Shown here: positions 62,832 through 64,000 of the stretch, one piece after another
Position numbering within the stretch: position 1 is the first letter of the stretch
How the letters are laid out: the number at the start of each line of letters is the position of its first letter
Assembly: GCF_037039395.1 (NCBI RefSeq)
Contig: NZ_CP146242.1
Location: 372,001 to 436,000 of the forward strand
Direction of reading: 5' to 3'
Source: Agrobacterium vitis
GTDB lineage: Bacteria > Pseudomonadota > Alphaproteobacteria > Rhizobiales > Rhizobiaceae
Length of the DNA stretch: 64,000 nucleotides
The notes under the pieces: model-generated
The model's database searches: none
What the model saw: the letters and a program-made list of their open reading frames with translations, nothing else
Told to the model about the DNA's origin: nothing
Program-made: the position numbers and the translations under genes

Positions 62832-63890
62832 ATGCTGTTCAAAAAACCTTCCGACGATACCCTCTACGCCGCACTGGTCGCCAAAGATGCATCCTATGAC
62901 GGCTTCGCCTATGTCTGCGTCACCTCGACACGGATTTTCTGCCGGTTCACCTGCACGGCGCGCAAACCCAAGCCGGAAAACTGCCGGTTCACGGAGACCA
63001 TCGCCGCCTGCCTTGAAGGCGGCTTTCGTCCCTGCAAGCGCTGCCGCCCCCTTCTTGCCTATGGCCACGCCGATCCGCTGGTGCAATCCCTGCTGGATCT
63101 GTTGGAGGCCGATCCTGGCCGTCGCTGGCGGGAGGACGATGTGATCGCGCTTGGCCATGACCCGTCCACGGTACGGCGCGCGTTTAAACGCCGGTTCGGA
63201 GTGAGCTTTATCGAAATGGCACGGCTGCGCCGGATCAGCCTTGGCACCGAAATCCTCGCCGCGGGCGAAGCCGTGATCGAAGCGCAGATGGAGGCCGGAT
63301 ATGAATCCGGCAGCGGCTTTCGTGCCGCCATCACCCAAATGCTCGGTAATGCTCCTGCACGGATGAAGGATCTCGGCCTGCTCAAGGCTGACTGGATCGA
63401 CACACCAATCGGGCCGATGCTGGCGATCGCCGACGATCATGCGCTGCATCTGCTCGAATTTGCCGACCGGCCTGCCCTGCCAACGGAACTGAACCGTCTG
63501 AAGGCAAGACAGGGCTGCGGAGTAGCAATTGGGCGAACCGCCGTGACCGAACAGATCGCTGCCGAACTGGCGCGCTATTTCAGCGGCGATCCCAATGATT
63601 TCGAAACCCGGCTTGCCGGACATGGCACTCCATTCGAGCGCGATGTGTGGCAGGCACTGCGGCAAATCCCGGTGGGGGAGACCTGTAGCTATTCAGAGCT
63701 GGCGACATCACTTGACCGTCCAAGCGCCGTGCGGGCTGTGGCGCGGGCAAATGGAGCAAACCAGATCGCTATCGTCATACCATGCCACCGCGTCATCGGC
63801 GCGGATGGCAGCCTCACCGGCTATGGCGGCGGGCTTTGGCGCAAACAGTGGCTGCTCAATCACGAACGACGCATAAAACACAACTCATAA
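62832..63890 (+). CDS. ada: bifunctional DNA alkylation repair / transcriptional activator Ada
   Basis: A 352-residue protein. The N-terminal Zn/methyl-acceptor site is FCRFTCTARKPKP...CKRCRP with C37, C41, C68 and C71. An AraC-type HTH (about residues 90-185, STVRRAFKRRFGVSF) follows. The C-terminal O6-methylguanine methyltransferase domain has the acceptor Cys in IVIPCHRVIG near residue 318. It moves methyl groups from damaged DNA and activates repair genes. The ATG at 62832 is used; no strong Shine-Dalgarno is seen. Confidence 0.93.
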   Translation: MLFKKPSDDTLYAALVAKDASYDGFAYVCVTSTRIFCRFTCTARKPKPENCRFTETIAACLEGGFRPCKRCRPLLAYGHADPLVQSLLDLLEADPGRRWREDDVIALGHDPSTVRRAFKRRFGVSFIEMARLRRISLGTEILAAGEAVIEAQMEAGYESGSGFRAAITQMLGNAPARMKDLGLLKADWIDTPIGPMLAIADDHALHLLEFADRPALPTELNRLKARQGCGVAIGRTAVTEQIAAELARYFSGDPNDFETRLAGHGTPFERDVWQALRQIPVGETCSYSELATSLDRPSAVRAVARANGANQIAIVIPCHRVIGADGSLTGYGGGLWRKQWLLNHERRIKHNS

Positions 63891-64000
63891 GCGTTGCTGA
63901 TCGTTGTCATTCAAAACATTCGCTGGACGATTTGACGCATCTCGGTCATTTTTCGCGCGTTCACTGGCAGCCAGACTATTTCCGGGAAAAGGGAAAATCT

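Overview
The window looks like chromosomal DNA of a Rhizobiaceae bacterium. I infer the Agrobacterium / Allorhizobium vitis / Rhizobium neighbourhood from core gene order (rpsF-rpsR-DUF2232-rplI-dnaB; alr-radA-cvpA-purF-SDR; psd-pssA; rpoZ-rsh; lepB-rnc-era-recO), the high-GC codon use, and short intergenic repeats of rhizobial type. I saw no rRNA, tRNA or CRISPR array.

Layout. 1-4060: ribosomal protein operon (S6 tail, S18, a DUF2232 membrane protein, L9) and the replicative helicase DnaB. 4200-8720: accessory block of an amino-acid ABC transporter without an ATPase gene, an AraC regulator, and an IS110-family (IS1111-group) insertion sequence whose 243-nt non-coding end is a candidate bridge/seek RNA. 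8805-18350: alr, radA, a nucleotide-sugar cassette (UDP-xylose synthase-like, galE, ugd), cvpA, purF (frameshifted) and an SDR. 18411-27014, minus strand: secreted GH28 glycosidase, rfbC-rfbB-rfbD-rfbA (dTDP-rhamnose), a large GT2 glycosyltransferase, and a frameshifted second glycosyltransferase. Together this is a rhamnose-containing surface polysaccharide locus.

27360-32440: cysS, then a small accessory island with a VOC protein bracketed by a 22-bp duplication of the cysS 3' end, a VapBC-like toxin-antitoxin pair, three tandem GFA-family genes and a proline iminopeptidase. From vapB to pip the genes are packed with overlaps or tiny gaps. 32681-42262: cimA, rarD, a LOG-family protein, an envelope protein with internal duplication and LysM, an Atm1-type ABC exporter, psd (frameshifted) and pssA. 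42520-50608: mostly small or housekeeping genes (SRAP, Nudix, YgfZ, two HD hydrolases, a PTP-like phosphatase, an EF-hand protein, MOSC). 50967-59720: a possible leader peptide, recO, an AbrB-type membrane protein, era, rnc, lepB, a 50-aa protein, rsh and rpoZ. 60033-63890: a NYN-domain protein, a soluble globin-coupled chemoreceptor and Ada.

Three frameshifts (purF, psd, a glycosyltransferase) are present. In purF and psd, removing one base restores exactly the expected family length, so sequence error is as likely as true inactivation. The most interesting items are the IS1111-type element with its RNA-like non-coding end and short matches to its own flanks, the strong intercistronic hairpin in the transporter operon, a well-initiated Arg/His/Cys-rich 32-aa sORF, and the duplicated architecture of the LysM protein.
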